From the NCBI GenBank assembly GCA_964500435.1, contig CAZCNL010000002.1:124001-188000 (forward strand): a DNA stretch of 64,000 bases, read 5' to 3'. The stretch is from GWF2-33-9 sp964500435. Its GTDB lineage: Bacteria > Bacteroidota > Ignavibacteria > Kapaibacteriales > UBA2268. Made by a program: the position numbers and the translations under genes. Shown in pieces: positions 32,799-41,138 of the stretch. Each line of letters starts with the position of its first letter. Within the stretch, counting starts at the first letter, position 1. The notes under the pieces were generated by a model. That model did no database searches. It saw only the letters and a program-made list of their open reading frames with translations, and was not told the DNA's origin.

Positions 32799-34991
32799 AT
32801 GAAAAAATTTTTTAACTTATTGATTATTGCTATAGCATTATTAGCAATAATGACAACATCGATGAATGCGTTTCCACGCAAAATACTCGTCGAAGACCAT
32901 ACAGGTGCTTGGTGTGGTTGGTGCCCTCGTGGTATATATGCAATTGATTTGCTTTCAGCTGAATTACAAGAAGATTTTATCCCTGTTGGATTCCACAATG
33001 GTGATGCAATGGCAATTTCTTTACAAGGTACAGTTGCAAGTGCAATGGGTATAACTGGCTACCCAACGGGAACAATTAACAGAACACCTCAAATGTTAAA
33101 TGGTGTACCAACTTTAAAAATCGACCCATCAGAATGGGCTGACGCTATTTTCCAAAACCCTAATCAAACTTCTCCCGTCAAAGTAGAAATTGAATATACA
33201 TATAACAAACAAACTTGGAAATTAAACGGCAAAGTAAAAGCAATATTTGATCAAGATGTTCAAGGACAATTAAAATTCAATTTCTTCATAATGGAAGACG
33301 ATATGACAGGTGTTGGCGAAGGTTGGGACCAACATAATTATTTGACTAATCGTGCTGGTTACGAAGACAATCCATTTTATAATTTACCTGGAACTGTAAC
33401 AAATTACAAACACCAAAATGTTTTACACGATATGGTAGGTGGTGCATTCGGCGTAAATGGTACTTTCCCAACTAATGGTGTAAAGGCTGGTGATGTTTAT
33501 GAATGGACATTCGAATATGATATGCAAGATTGCCCTGTTCCGGTACAAAATCCTGATAAATTATGGTACGTTGGTGTTGTTTCACGTTCAGCTCCAAACT
33601 ACGAAATTTTAAATTCAGTAATGGTTAATAAAAAATTGCCACGTCCTATTTTCCATAGCCGTCCATTACCAAAATTTGCATCAAATTATGTTCAAATCGA
33701 TAGAGGCAATTCTATTACAAAAACTGTTACTTTTACAAATTATTCACCAAAAGATTTGACTGTAAACTTTTCTATTCTTCCAAATGCAAGTAATTACCCA
33801 ACAGATTGGAAAATGACAATTTTAAATCCACAAGCAGTTATAAAATCAGGAGAAACTGTAGACGTACAAGTAAAAATAGAAGCAGGCGCCTCTAAAGCCT
33901 TTGCATATGCTACTATTCAATCAGAAGTTGTTGGAACAGCAGAATATGATGGTGCAAAAGAAACTGCATTCGTAGCCGCTTTATCTGATGGTTTTGAATA
34001 CGCTGTTTACTATTTCGATGCTTTCGTAAATCCGCTTGTGGAAGCTTTAAATGGTTTACCAAATGTAGCTCCTAAAACAGTGATTTTGCCATTTTCATCT
34101 GAAACTACAGAAGCCTTTTCATCTTATCCATTTAAACTCGAAATTTTCGCTGAAACAGGGATGTCGAGAGGAATGTTAATGAATAATTCTGCTATCCTTT
34201 CAAATATGAATAGTATGGTAACTAAAGGTAACCCATTATTAATTACATCAACTATCGATATGTTCTTTACTGCTGGGAATTATGCCCAATATTTACCTGA
34301 CCAAGCAACAAAAGATTTCTACAATAACACGCTTGGCATTACAGGACCAAAACAATCAGCGCCTTTATCAGCTGGGAATGCAAGTACTGGTCAATTATCA
34401 ATTATTAATGTTGCTGGAACAAACGATGATATCACAAATGGTATGGCTTTCAACATTAATCAATATTCAAGTTCATATCCATATTACACATTCTATTTAG
34501 ATAATATCAAAATACTAAAACCAGAAATTGCTTCTCCAATTTTAAATTATAACATTGCTAATTTAACTGATAATATAGCAGCCGTAAAAGTACAAACTCC
34601 AACAAATAGAAATATTTATATGGGCTTTGGCTTCGATTTGATTGCTGATAAAGTTACTCGTACTACGTTACTTGGCAATATGATTACCTGGTTGCTTGGT
34701 TCAACAAGTGTAGATTTGAACACAACAAACAGTGCAAATCTCTCTGTTTATCCAAACCCAGTTGTTAATTCATCTAATTTTTCTTTCACAGCAACAAATG
34801 ACGTACAAAATGCTGATATTTATTTAGTTGATGTTATGGGCAACCGCATTGCAACAATTTCGAGTGGGGCAATTAACGCTGGAACTCATAATTTAACAAT
34901 TAGCAACAAGGCAATTCCAAGTGGAAAATATTTCGTTATCACCAACTTGGATGGCGTTTATTCACAAATTCCTGTTGTTATTGAAAAATAA
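32799..34991 (+). CDS. Omp28-related T9SS-exported protein with thioredoxin-like N-terminus
   Basis: A 730-residue secreted protein. A signal peptide (about 1-24, ending MNAF) is followed by a thioredoxin-like Omp28 domain (about 28-270) that starts EDHTGAWCGWCPRG; the redox pair is C39-x2-C42. A middle part (about 290-390) looks like an Ig-like sandwich (ITKTVTFTNYSPKDLTV), then comes an unassigned beta-rich region. The last 75 residues are a type A T9SS tail: LSVYPNPVVNSSNFSF, then NAGTHNLTI and SGKYFVI. AAAGGAG lies 9 bases before the ATG. It would act at the cell surface, possibly as a thiol oxidoreductase or binding protein. The gene lies just after the assembly gap; its start is intact. 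Confidence 0.88.
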   Translation: MKKFFNLLIIAIALLAIMTTSMNAFPRKILVEDHTGAWCGWCPRGIYAIDLLSAELQEDFIPVGFHNGDAMAISLQGTVASAMGITGYPTGTINRTPQMLNGVPTLKIDPSEWADAIFQNPNQTSPVKVEIEYTYNKQTWKLNGKVKAIFDQDVQGQLKFNFFIMEDDMTGVGEGWDQHNYLTNRAGYEDNPFYNLPGTVTNYKHQNVLHDMVGGAFGVNGTFPTNGVKAGDVYEWTFEYDMQDCPVPVQNPDKLWYVGVVSRSAPNYEILNSVMVNKKLPRPIFHSRPLPKFASNYVQIDRGNSITKTVTFTNYSPKDLTVNFSILPNASNYPTDWKMTILNPQAVIKSGETVDVQVKIEAGASKAFAYATIQSEVVGTAEYDGAKETAFVAALSDGFEYAVYYFDAFVNPLVEALNGLPNVAPKTVILPFSSETTEAFSSYPFKLEIFAETGMSRGMLMNNSAILSNMNSMVTKGNPLLITSTIDMFFTAGNYAQYLPDQATKDFYNNTLGITGPKQSAPLSAGNASTGQLSIINVAGTNDDITNGMAFNINQYSSSYPYYTFYLDNIKILKPEIASPILNYNIANLTDNIAAVKVQTPTNRNIYMGFGFDLIADKVTRTTLLGNMITWLLGSTSVDLNTTNSANLSVYPNPVVNSSNFSFTATNDVQNADIYLVDVMGNRIATISSGAINAGTHNLTISNKAIPSGKYFVITNLDGVYSQIPVVIEK

Positions 34992-35010
34992 TAACACTTC
35001 TATAAATTAA

Positions 35011-35043
35011 AAAGAGAGAGGTTTATGCCTCTCTCTTTTTTTT
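35011..35043. terminator. Bidirectional terminator between Omp28-like gene and rpsA
   Basis: AAAGAGAGAGG pairs perfectly with CCTCTCTCTTT across a 6-base loop, with a T run on the plus strand. It lies between convergent genes and may serve both. Confidence 0.88.
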
Positions 35044-35061
35044 TCAATAAATTAATTTAAA

Positions 35062-36489
35062 TTAGTCTTTATTTCTTAACAATTTGCTTAATGTTTCTTC
35101 GCCAAGCATATCGGAGAAGGAGAAGTTGCTCACTTCATTTGAAGTCATTTCAATCGGTTGATTATGAGTTGGTCGGTCATCATTTCTTTGTTGACGATTA
35201 TTATTTCTTGATTGCCTTTCTTTTTGTTGTTCTTCACGTGCTTGAGCTTCGCCTTTTGGTTCTAAAATTAAAGATTGTTGAGCGGGGTTAAAGTCTGCAA
35301 CAATAACTTCAATTGAATCGCCTTTCTTGAAAGGAACTTTTTTACCTTGCAATAAGTTACGCATTCTACTTCTTGGAATAAATCCATCAAATTCTTCGTC
35401 AATAGTAACAACAGCACCTTCTGGTTTTGCTTGTTTTACGATTCCGATTTTTTCATCACCAATTTTAATTTTTTGTTCAAGTTCCATCCAAGGATTTGGT
35501 TGAGTGTGCTTGTAACTTAATGAAAGCAATTCTTTATCAGCATTTATTGACATTACTTGAACATCGATAGTTTGACCAACAGTTAATATATCTTTTGGAT
35601 TATTTACTCTTTTTGTCCAAGATAAATCAATATTACGGATTAAACCTTCAATTCCGTCGGATAATTCAACGAAAGCACCGAAATCAACTAATCTTTTAAC
35701 TACTGCTTTTTGAATAGAGTTGACAGGGTATTTTTCTGCAATACCATCCCAAGGTGATGGTTCCAAATCTGCTATACTCAATCCTATACGCTTCTTTTCT
35801 TTATCAACTTCAATAACAACAGCTTTTAATTTTTCGCCTGTTTTCGCAAATGATTTAGTGGAAACAACTCTTTTTCTTGATAATCTGCTGATATGAACTA
35901 ACCCTTCAAACCCACCAATATCAATAAAAATACCAAAAGTTGTAACTGAAGTAACAGGTCCTTCGATAATTTGACCTTCTTTTATTTCATTCCAGAACTT
36001 ATCTTCGAGTAAGCGTTTTCTCGAAACAATTATGTTCCGTTTATGAGAAGGTACATCATCGTTTATTTCCAAAATTTCAACTTCCAATAAATCCCCGACA
36101 GATTGGATTAACTCATCTTCTGTTGGATTTGGTCTTAAAGAATAATGAGAAGCTGGCAAAAATATAGGTATTCCTTCATAGCTAAGCTTCAAACCACCTT
36201 TAACTTTATCTTCAACTTTAGCAACAATTGTAGAACCTGCTTTTTGAATCTCTTTCAATTTAGCAATAACTTCAGGATTTAATTCCACAGTTGGTGCCGG
36301 TTTCTTGGAAGTTTCTGTTGGCTTGGACTCTTCCGTAACTTCAACTTGAACTACATCTGGTGATGTATTTGTTGTTTCAGCTACTGGTTCCTCAGCAACT
36401 TGTTGTTCAACATTTTGATTTAAATTTTCACCTAAGTGTGTTTGATTGTTATCAGTTTGTGCATTGATAACAGAGGATTGTTCAGTCAT
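35062..36489 (-). CDS. rpsA: 30S ribosomal protein S1
   Basis: An mRNA-binding ribosomal protein of 475 residues that helps load leadered transcripts. It has four S1 repeats (about 85-155, 170-245, 255-330 and 340-410), fewer than the six of E. coli; the clearest is GPVTSVTTFGIFIDIGGFEGLVHIS. The N-terminal 80 residues are acidic, Gln/Glu/Thr-rich and probably disordered, and the C-terminal tail (about 415-475) is Arg/Asn/Gln-rich. AGGA lies upstream of the ATG. It is a single gene with a -7-like promoter about 95 bases upstream. A short S1 is common outside the Proteobacteria. Confidence 0.93.
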   Translation of the reverse strand: MTEQSSVINAQTDNNQTHLGENLNQNVEQQVAEEPVAETTNTSPDVVQVEVTEESKPTETSKKPAPTVELNPEVIAKLKEIQKAGSTIVAKVEDKVKGGLKLSYEGIPIFLPASHYSLRPNPTEDELIQSVGDLLEVEILEINDDVPSHKRNIIVSRKRLLEDKFWNEIKEGQIIEGPVTSVTTFGIFIDIGGFEGLVHISRLSRKRVVSTKSFAKTGEKLKAVVIEVDKEKKRIGLSIADLEPSPWDGIAEKYPVNSIQKAVVKRLVDFGAFVELSDGIEGLIRNIDLSWTKRVNNPKDILTVGQTIDVQVMSINADKELLSLSYKHTQPNPWMELEQKIKIGDEKIGIVKQAKPEGAVVTIDEEFDGFIPRSRMRNLLQGKKVPFKKGDSIEVIVADFNPAQQSLILEPKGEAQAREEQQKERQSRNNNRQQRNDDRPTHNQPIEMTSNEVSNFSFSDMLGEETLSKLLRNKD

Positions 36490-36583
36490 TATTTTTTCCT
36501 GCTTTTTTTAAATTTAATATTAATACTTTTGTAGGCAATTTTTGATGTTTTAGAAAAACTTTTTTATTCGATTTTATAAAATA

Positions 36584-36614
36584 CAAAATTACAAAAGTTT
36601 TCTATAAAATACAA
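36584..36614 (-). promoter_or_regulatory. Likely rpsA promoter
   Basis: On the minus strand TAATTTTG (36591-36584) is preceded by ATTG-like TTG at 36614-36612, 20 bases upstream. This would give a leader of about 90 bases before the rpsA ATG. Confidence 0.5.
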
Positions 36615-36692
36615 TAATTTATAAATAATTTTTCTGTTTAATATAAATTTAAATCAAAAAGATAAGATCTTCATACAAACATATAAATTTCG

Positions 36693-36719
36693 AAAAAAAA
36701 ACCTCCGCCGAGGCGGAGG
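36693..36719 (-). terminator. Intrinsic terminator of the rplU-rpmA operon
   Basis: CCTCCGCC and GGCGGAGG form a GC-rich hairpin (36702-36719), followed on the minus strand by nine T (36701-36693). It lies about 40 bases past the rpmA stop. Confidence 0.9.
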
Positions 36720-36759
36720 AAAAAATAGGAGGGTTTATGAAAAAAATAATATTTTTTCC

Positions 36760-37026
36760 TTAATTAATTGATTCGGCTGGGTAAACAGAAATTCTTTTTG
36801 TTTCTCTGTCTTTCCATTCGAATTTCACATAACCATCAATAAGTGAAAATATAGTAAAATCTCGACCGAGACCAACGTTTTCACCAGGATGGAATTTTGT
36901 TCCTAATTGACGAACTATAATACTTCCAGCTTGAACAAATTCACCGCCAAACTTTTTCACTCCACGGCGTTGGGAATTCGAGTCCCTTCCATTTTTCGAT
37001 GAGCCGCCACCTTTTTTATGAGCCAT
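36760..37026 (-). CDS. rpmA: 50S ribosomal protein L27
   Basis: An 88-residue large-subunit protein whose N-terminus reaches the peptidyl transferase centre. It begins MAHKKGGGSSKNGRDSNSQR, the standard L27 start without the cleavable extension found in Firmicutes, and continues VKKFGGEFVQAGSIIVRQ. GAGGA precedes the ATG. It follows rplU by 9 bases, the usual L21-L27 order; obgE does not follow here. Confidence 0.97.
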   Translation of the reverse strand: MAHKKGGGSSKNGRDSNSQRRGVKKFGGEFVQAGSIIVRQLGTKFHPGENVGLGRDFTIFSLIDGYVKFEWKDRETKRISVYPAESIN

Positions 37027-37035
37027 TTGTTCCTC

Positions 37036-37347
37036 TTAGTTTATCTTTATATCCAAAATTTCAATATTTGTGTATTGCTGACGATGTCCGTTCAATTTTT
37101 GATAACCTTTACGTCTTTTTTTGTGAAAGACCAAGACTTTTTTATCTTTAAAAGATGAAAGAATTTTTGCTGTTACTGTACCTTTTACGTAAGGCTCACC
37201 AACAGTAATTGTTTCGCCATCTTTTGTAAGCAAAATATTTGAAAATTCAACTACATCGCCTTCATTTCCGTCCAATAGTGGAACGTTTAACTTCTTGGCT
37301 TTTTCAACCTCGAATTGTCCACCAGCTATTTCTACTACTGCTAACAT
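37036..37347 (-). CDS. rplU: 50S ribosomal protein L21
   Basis: A 103-residue 23S rRNA-binding protein. It has the typical start MLAVVEIAGGQFEVEKAKKL and the C-terminal signature VFHKKRRKGYQKLNGHRQQYT. It is the first gene of the rplU-rpmA pair, with no strong ribosome binding site in front. Confidence 0.97.
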   Translation of the reverse strand: MLAVVEIAGGQFEVEKAKKLNVPLLDGNEGDVVEFSNILLTKDGETITVGEPYVKGTVTAKILSSFKDKKVLVFHKKRRKGYQKLNGHRQQYTNIEILDIKIN

Positions 37348-37434
37348 ATTTTATCATTTACATTTTTAGAGAAAACAAAATTAAGAAAAAGAATTCAAAT
37401 AGCAAAATATTTTTTATTTAATTTTCAACTTATT

Positions 37435-37965
37435 CTATTTTACAATTATAAATTCCTTCATTTTATTGAACTTTGCAGGTCCGATTCCTTTAATATTTAA
37501 TATATCTGAGGGCCTATTAAATTTTCTTGTTTTTCGCCATTCAATTATTGCTTCTGCAGTTTTTTCGCCAACTCCTGGCAATTGCATTAATTCGCTTTTC
37601 ATTGCTATGTTTAAATTAATTGTCTTATTGCTTCCTGATGTTAATTTTTTGCTTCGTTCATTATAATTTGTTTTTGCATTGTAATTTGTGACAATTGTAT
37701 CATTTAAATTATTATTCTGAAAAGTTTCTTCACTATTTTCTATCGCTTTATTTGTGCTATAATTATCGAAATTAGCTGCTAATATTTGTTCTTGTTTTAA
37801 TGAATCAAATAAACTTCCTGAAATTATTATATTTTTTGTATGTTCATTTTTGAAATTACTTGCTGTAACACCAATTATTAAACCGAATAATAAGATTGAT
37901 GCTACATAAATTTCGCTCTTTGTAACTTTGAAAATTGTTTGTATTTTCCTAAGAATATTATTCAT
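37435..37965 (-). CDS. ComEA-like helix-hairpin-helix protein
   Basis: A 176-residue protein with one N-terminal membrane helix (about 18-36; IYVASILLFGLIIGVTAS), a low-complexity linker rich in Asn and Ser, and a C-terminal tandem helix-hairpin-helix domain (about 112-176): NLNIAMKSELMQLPGVGEKTAEAIIEW and DILNIKGIGPAKFNKM. ComEA binds incoming double-stranded DNA at the membrane during natural transformation; the same fold also occurs in DNA-repair contexts. No other competence gene is in view. It stands 69 bases downstream of dnaJ in the same direction? No: dnaJ ends at 38031, so this gene lies 65 bases beyond it and may share its transcript. Confidence 0.85.
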   Translation of the reverse strand: MNNILRKIQTIFKVTKSEIYVASILLFGLIIGVTASNFKNEHTKNIIISGSLFDSLKQEQILAANFDNYSTNKAIENSEETFQNNNLNDTIVTNYNAKTNYNERSKKLTSGSNKTINLNIAMKSELMQLPGVGEKTAEAIIEWRKTRKFNRPSDILNIKGIGPAKFNKMKEFIIVK

Positions 37966-38030
37966 AGAAAAGAAAAGAAATCAATTTTTCAAAATTAACA
38001 AATTATAATTATCCAAAAAAATAATTTCGA

Positions 38031-39197
38031 TTAAAAGAATGTTTCTTTAACCTTCTCGAAAAAATCTTTATGTTTTTTATTGTTTTTTGTTAAAACGAAA
38101 TTTTCACTTGTAGAAAGCTCATTTAATAATTCTTTTTCACGAGCATTTAATTTCGTTGGTATTTTAACAGTGATATTTACAACTAAACTCCCTCTTTGAT
38201 TTCGGTTTAAATAAGGCACCCCAAGATTTTTTAAAACAATTTGGGAATTTGGTTGTGTTCCTGCTGGAATTTCGATTTTGGTGTTGCTCTCAATTGTTGG
38301 TATTTCTATTTCGCCTCCAAGAGCCGCTGTTGTGAAAGGAATCGTTAAATTATAATGAATATCATTACCCATACGTTTGAAAAATGGGTGCGGCTTTTCT
38401 TCGAAAATCACGTACAAATCACCGGGCGCACCACCACGTTTACCGGCGTGGCCTTGTCCTTCAAGTGTAATATAGTGCCCTTGTTCGACACCGGCAGGTA
38501 CTTGCACTTCGACTGTTTTTTCACCATCTACACGTCCATCACCTTTGCAAACAGGGCATTTTTCTTTCACAACCTGACCACTACCGCCACAAGTCGGACA
38601 ACTTGAAACATTGACAATTTGTCCTAAGAATGTATTAGTCACTTGACGAATTTCACCGGCACCGTTGCAATGTGGACAAGTGCTATATCCGCTTCCGTCT
38701 TTCGAGCCCGTTCCTTGACAAGTCGTGCAAGTTTGGTATGACCGAATTTTTACTTTCTTTGAAGCTCCCGAAACTATTTCACCCAAAGTAAGTGGCAATT
38801 TAATTTTTATATCGCCGCCTTGCTCTCCTATCGAGCGTTTTCTGCGGGAACCGCTGGTGCGTCGGCTTCCACCAAAGAAATCATCAAAAATACTTCCACC
38901 ACCGAAAATATCACTAAATTGAGAAAATATATCAGAAAAATCATTGAAACCTTGTTGTCCTCCGGCACCTCGTACACCATCGAAACCAAATCTATCATAT
39001 CGGGCTCTTTTTTCATCATCACTTAAAACTTCATATGCTTCTGCAGCTTGTTTGAAAATCTCTTCTGCTTCCTTATTTCCAGGATTTCTATCGGGATGAT
39101 ATTGCATTGCCATTTTTCGATATGCACTTCTTAACTCGTCTTTAGTTGCGTTCCGAGATACACCTAAAATTTCGTAATAATCTTTCTTTTCCATCAT
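38031..39197 (-). CDS. dnaJ: Chaperone protein DnaJ
   Basis: The Hsp40 co-chaperone that stimulates DnaK ATPase and delivers unfolded proteins. It has 388 residues. The J domain (1-70) keeps the HPD motif in MQYHPDRNPG; a Gly/Phe-rich linker (about 80-115) follows. The zinc region has four CxxCxGxG repeats (CTTCQGTG, CPHCNGAG, CPTCGGSG, CPVCKGDG), and the C-terminal substrate domains complete the protein. Two ATGs lie in tandem (39197 and 39194); GGAG is better spaced for the second. It follows grpE by 18 bases, making a grpE-dnaJ operon; dnaK is not in the window. Confidence 0.97.
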   Translation of the reverse strand: MMEKKDYYEILGVSRNATKDELRSAYRKMAMQYHPDRNPGNKEAEEIFKQAAEAYEVLSDDEKRARYDRFGFDGVRGAGGQQGFNDFSDIFSQFSDIFGGGSIFDDFFGGSRRTSGSRRKRSIGEQGGDIKIKLPLTLGEIVSGASKKVKIRSYQTCTTCQGTGSKDGSGYSTCPHCNGAGEIRQVTNTFLGQIVNVSSCPTCGGSGQVVKEKCPVCKGDGRVDGEKTVEVQVPAGVEQGHYITLEGQGHAGKRGGAPGDLYVIFEEKPHPFFKRMGNDIHYNLTIPFTTAALGGEIEIPTIESNTKIEIPAGTQPNSQIVLKNLGVPYLNRNQRGSLVVNITVKIPTKLNAREKELLNELSTSENFVLTKNNKKHKDFFEKVKETFF

Positions 39198-39215
39198 TTC
39201 TCCCTTTTGATTCCT

Positions 39216-39779
39216 TTAATCTTCTTTTGATGTTGCTACTTTTGAATGGCGCAAAACTTTATCTTTGTACATATAACCTTTTTGGAAAACTTGAACTATT
39301 TTCCCAGGTGGTAAATCGCTATCGAGGCTCATTATTGCTTCGTGTAGGTCTAAATTGAAATCGTCACCGGCTTTATCTTCAATTGGTTTCACACCTTCTT
39401 CTTCAAGCAATTTTTGTGATTGTTTATATATTAACTCTAAACCTTTTAATAAAGCTTCGAAATCTTGTGTTTTTTGTGATGACTCTACCGCCTTTTCTAT
39501 ATTATCAAATAAGGTCAAAAACTTTGTTAATAATTCTGCATTTCCAAAGAAGATTAATAATTCTTTTTCTTTTTGTGTTCTTTTCTTATAATTTTCAAAT
39601 TCTGCAGCTTTTCTAATTAATTGATCTTTTAATTCATCTTTTTCTTTTGTCAATTCTTCAATTTTTGCATTTAATTTTACGACTTCATCAACTAAATCTT
39701 CAACTGAATATTGCTGAGTTTCTTCTTTTGTTACTTTTTCATTTGCTTCATTATTTTCATTTAATTGCACATCAATCAT
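39216..39779 (-). CDS. grpE: Nucleotide exchange factor GrpE
   Basis: The exchange factor that releases ADP from DnaK. From the ATG at 39779 the product is 187 residues, the usual size, and is preceded by AAGGAG at a spacing of 5. A long coiled coil (about 25-85) leads to the DnaK-binding beta domain; the signature is RKAAEFENYKKRTQKEKELL and later PPGKIVQVFQKGYMYKDKVLRHSKV. An in-frame ATG at 39890 would add 37 basic residues; I take that as leader sequence. hrcA, often upstream, is absent. Confidence 0.95.
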   Translation of the reverse strand: MIDVQLNENNEANEKVTKEETQQYSVEDLVDEVVKLNAKIEELTKEKDELKDQLIRKAAEFENYKKRTQKEKELLIFFGNAELLTKFLTLFDNIEKAVESSQKTQDFEALLKGLELIYKQSQKLLEEEGVKPIEDKAGDDFNLDLHEAIMSLDSDLPPGKIVQVFQKGYMYKDKVLRHSKVATSKED

Positions 39780-39784
39780 ATCTT

Positions 39785-39790
39785 CTCCTT
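39785..39790 (-). promoter_or_regulatory. Ribosome binding site deciding the grpE start
   Basis: AAGGAG on the minus strand, five bases before the ATG at 39779. It is the main reason for choosing this start over the in-frame ATG at 39890. Confidence 0.8.
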
Positions 39791-39991
39791 GAGTGTTTTC
39801 CTTTTTAATTTTACTGTCTTTATTTTGTTTAACATAAGTATTATAAATATCTTTTGCCACATTTCCCGATTTTCTAATACCTTTTTGCATATCTTAATTC
39901 TATTTATTGTTTAACCACATTTAATTAAGACGAATAATTAGATAATTTACTTTAAACCTTTTTTCTAATAATTTCGTTAACACTTTATTAA

Positions 39992-40007
39992 CATAATACT
40001 TATTATG
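39992..40007. repeat. Inverted repeat in the grpE/TPR divergent region
   Basis: CATAATACTTATTATG has six-base arms (CATAAT, ATTATG) around ACTT. Its place between divergent starts makes it a possible operator, but it is AT-rich and could be chance. Confidence 0.35.
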
Positions 40008-40097
40008 AACAAAATATCAAAATCTAAAATAAAACGGCACAATATTTGATATATCAACTTTTTTGAACGAATTTTAACTTTAATATTATTTTATAAG

Positions 40098-41126
40098 ATG
40101 AATCTTCTCAAAATTAAATATATAGTTTTTTTTGCTTTGATGTTTGCTACTCTTGTTGCGGCACCTCAAACAAATGAAGTTACATCTCCGCCGGTCAATT
40201 TGACTGAAAATACACCTAAACAACCGAACAAAGAAGATAATTTACATTATAATAAAGCAATATTAGCCGCCGAGAATAAAGATTATGAAACATCATTAAA
40301 GGAATTTGCAGAAGCATTGAAATTAAATCCGAAGAATATTTTTGCTCTTTATGGCAGGGCAACAGTTTATTATGAACTTGGAATGAAAAATGAAGCTTTA
40401 GCTGATTTGACCAATCTGTTGAAAATTGACAATAAGGATGAAAAAGCACTATATTTAAGTGCTGTGATTAATGACCAACTTGGTCGTTACGAAGATGCTA
40501 TCAAAGATTATCGATCACTTTTAAAATTAAATCCTAATTCTGATGTTTATAATTTGAATATTGCTTATTGCTATCAAGTTGTGGGGCAAAAACAACAAGC
40601 TATTGATAAATATTTAAAAGCAGAAAGTTTAGGCAACACAAGTAATGAACTTGTTTATAACTTAATTGGATTATATTATGAGATGAAGCAATATAGCAAT
40701 GCATTGAAATATATCGATAAAGCATATTCAAAGAAATTGGAGAATGATTATGTAGTTACAATTCAACTTGAAATCTTATTAGACCAAGGTGATTGCGATA
40801 AAAGCGGCGAAATAGTTGATAAATATTCTACTTTGATTTCAAAAGATTTACCTGCAATTTATCAAAACATTGCTGATTGCTTTTATCAAAAGGAAAATTA
40901 CGAAGAAGCAAGCAATTATTTTTTAAAATCATATTCTTTAAAACCTGAATTAGTCGAAAGTCTATTCAATTCGGCTGTTGCAAAATTAAAAAATAAAAAA
41001 ATCGATTCGGCAATTTCTGATTTCGAACTCTTTCTCGAAAAAACAGAAAACCGAACCGATTTAGATAAATTAAGAACTGACGCAAGGAACCAGATTGATT
41101 TCTTCAAAAAGAAAAATCAAAAATAA
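40098..41126 (+). CDS. Exported tetratricopeptide-repeat protein
   Basis: A 342-residue protein with a signal peptide or membrane anchor (about 1-22) and a linker rich in Pro and Thr, followed by seven to eight TPR units from about residue 50 to 330, for example YNKAILAAENKDYETSLKEF and ALYLSAVINDQLGRYEDAI. TPRs mediate protein-protein contacts; no enzymatic domain is present. It is a single gene, divergent from grpE and convergent with kbl (12 bases between stops). Periplasmic TPR proteins of this kind often belong to envelope assembly complexes, but nothing here shows which. Confidence 0.85.
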   Translation: MNLLKIKYIVFFALMFATLVAAPQTNEVTSPPVNLTENTPKQPNKEDNLHYNKAILAAENKDYETSLKEFAEALKLNPKNIFALYGRATVYYELGMKNEALADLTNLLKIDNKDEKALYLSAVINDQLGRYEDAIKDYRSLLKLNPNSDVYNLNIAYCYQVVGQKQQAIDKYLKAESLGNTSNELVYNLIGLYYEMKQYSNALKYIDKAYSKKLENDYVVTIQLEILLDQGDCDKSGEIVDKYSTLISKDLPAIYQNIADCFYQKENYEEASNYFLKSYSLKPELVESLFNSAVAKLKNKKIDSAISDFELFLEKTENRTDLDKLRTDARNQIDFFKKKNQK

Positions 41127-41138
41127 ATTCCTTTTCTT

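Larger units (their letters stand above)
39780..40097. other. Divergent intergenic region between grpE and a TPR gene
   Basis: This 318-base stretch holds the grpE leader (with an open frame of 37 codons in phase with grpE but no good ribosome binding site at its start), the AT-rich inverted repeat at 39992-40007, and the promoter side of the TPR gene, where TAACTTTA lies about 20 bases before the ATG. I see no CIRCE element (TTAGCACTC-N9-GAGTGCTAA). Confidence 0.5.

Noticed and set aside
36737..36763. Eight-codon plus-strand ORF (MKKIIFFP) after AGGAGG
   Set aside because: It sits in the 3' region of the rpmA transcript on the other strand, with no promoter seen; the AGGAGG is probably chance beside the terminator.
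39960..40097. CIRCE element for HrcA upstream of grpE
   Set aside because: TTAACACTT resembles half of it, but no matching GAGTGCTAA half is present at the right distance.
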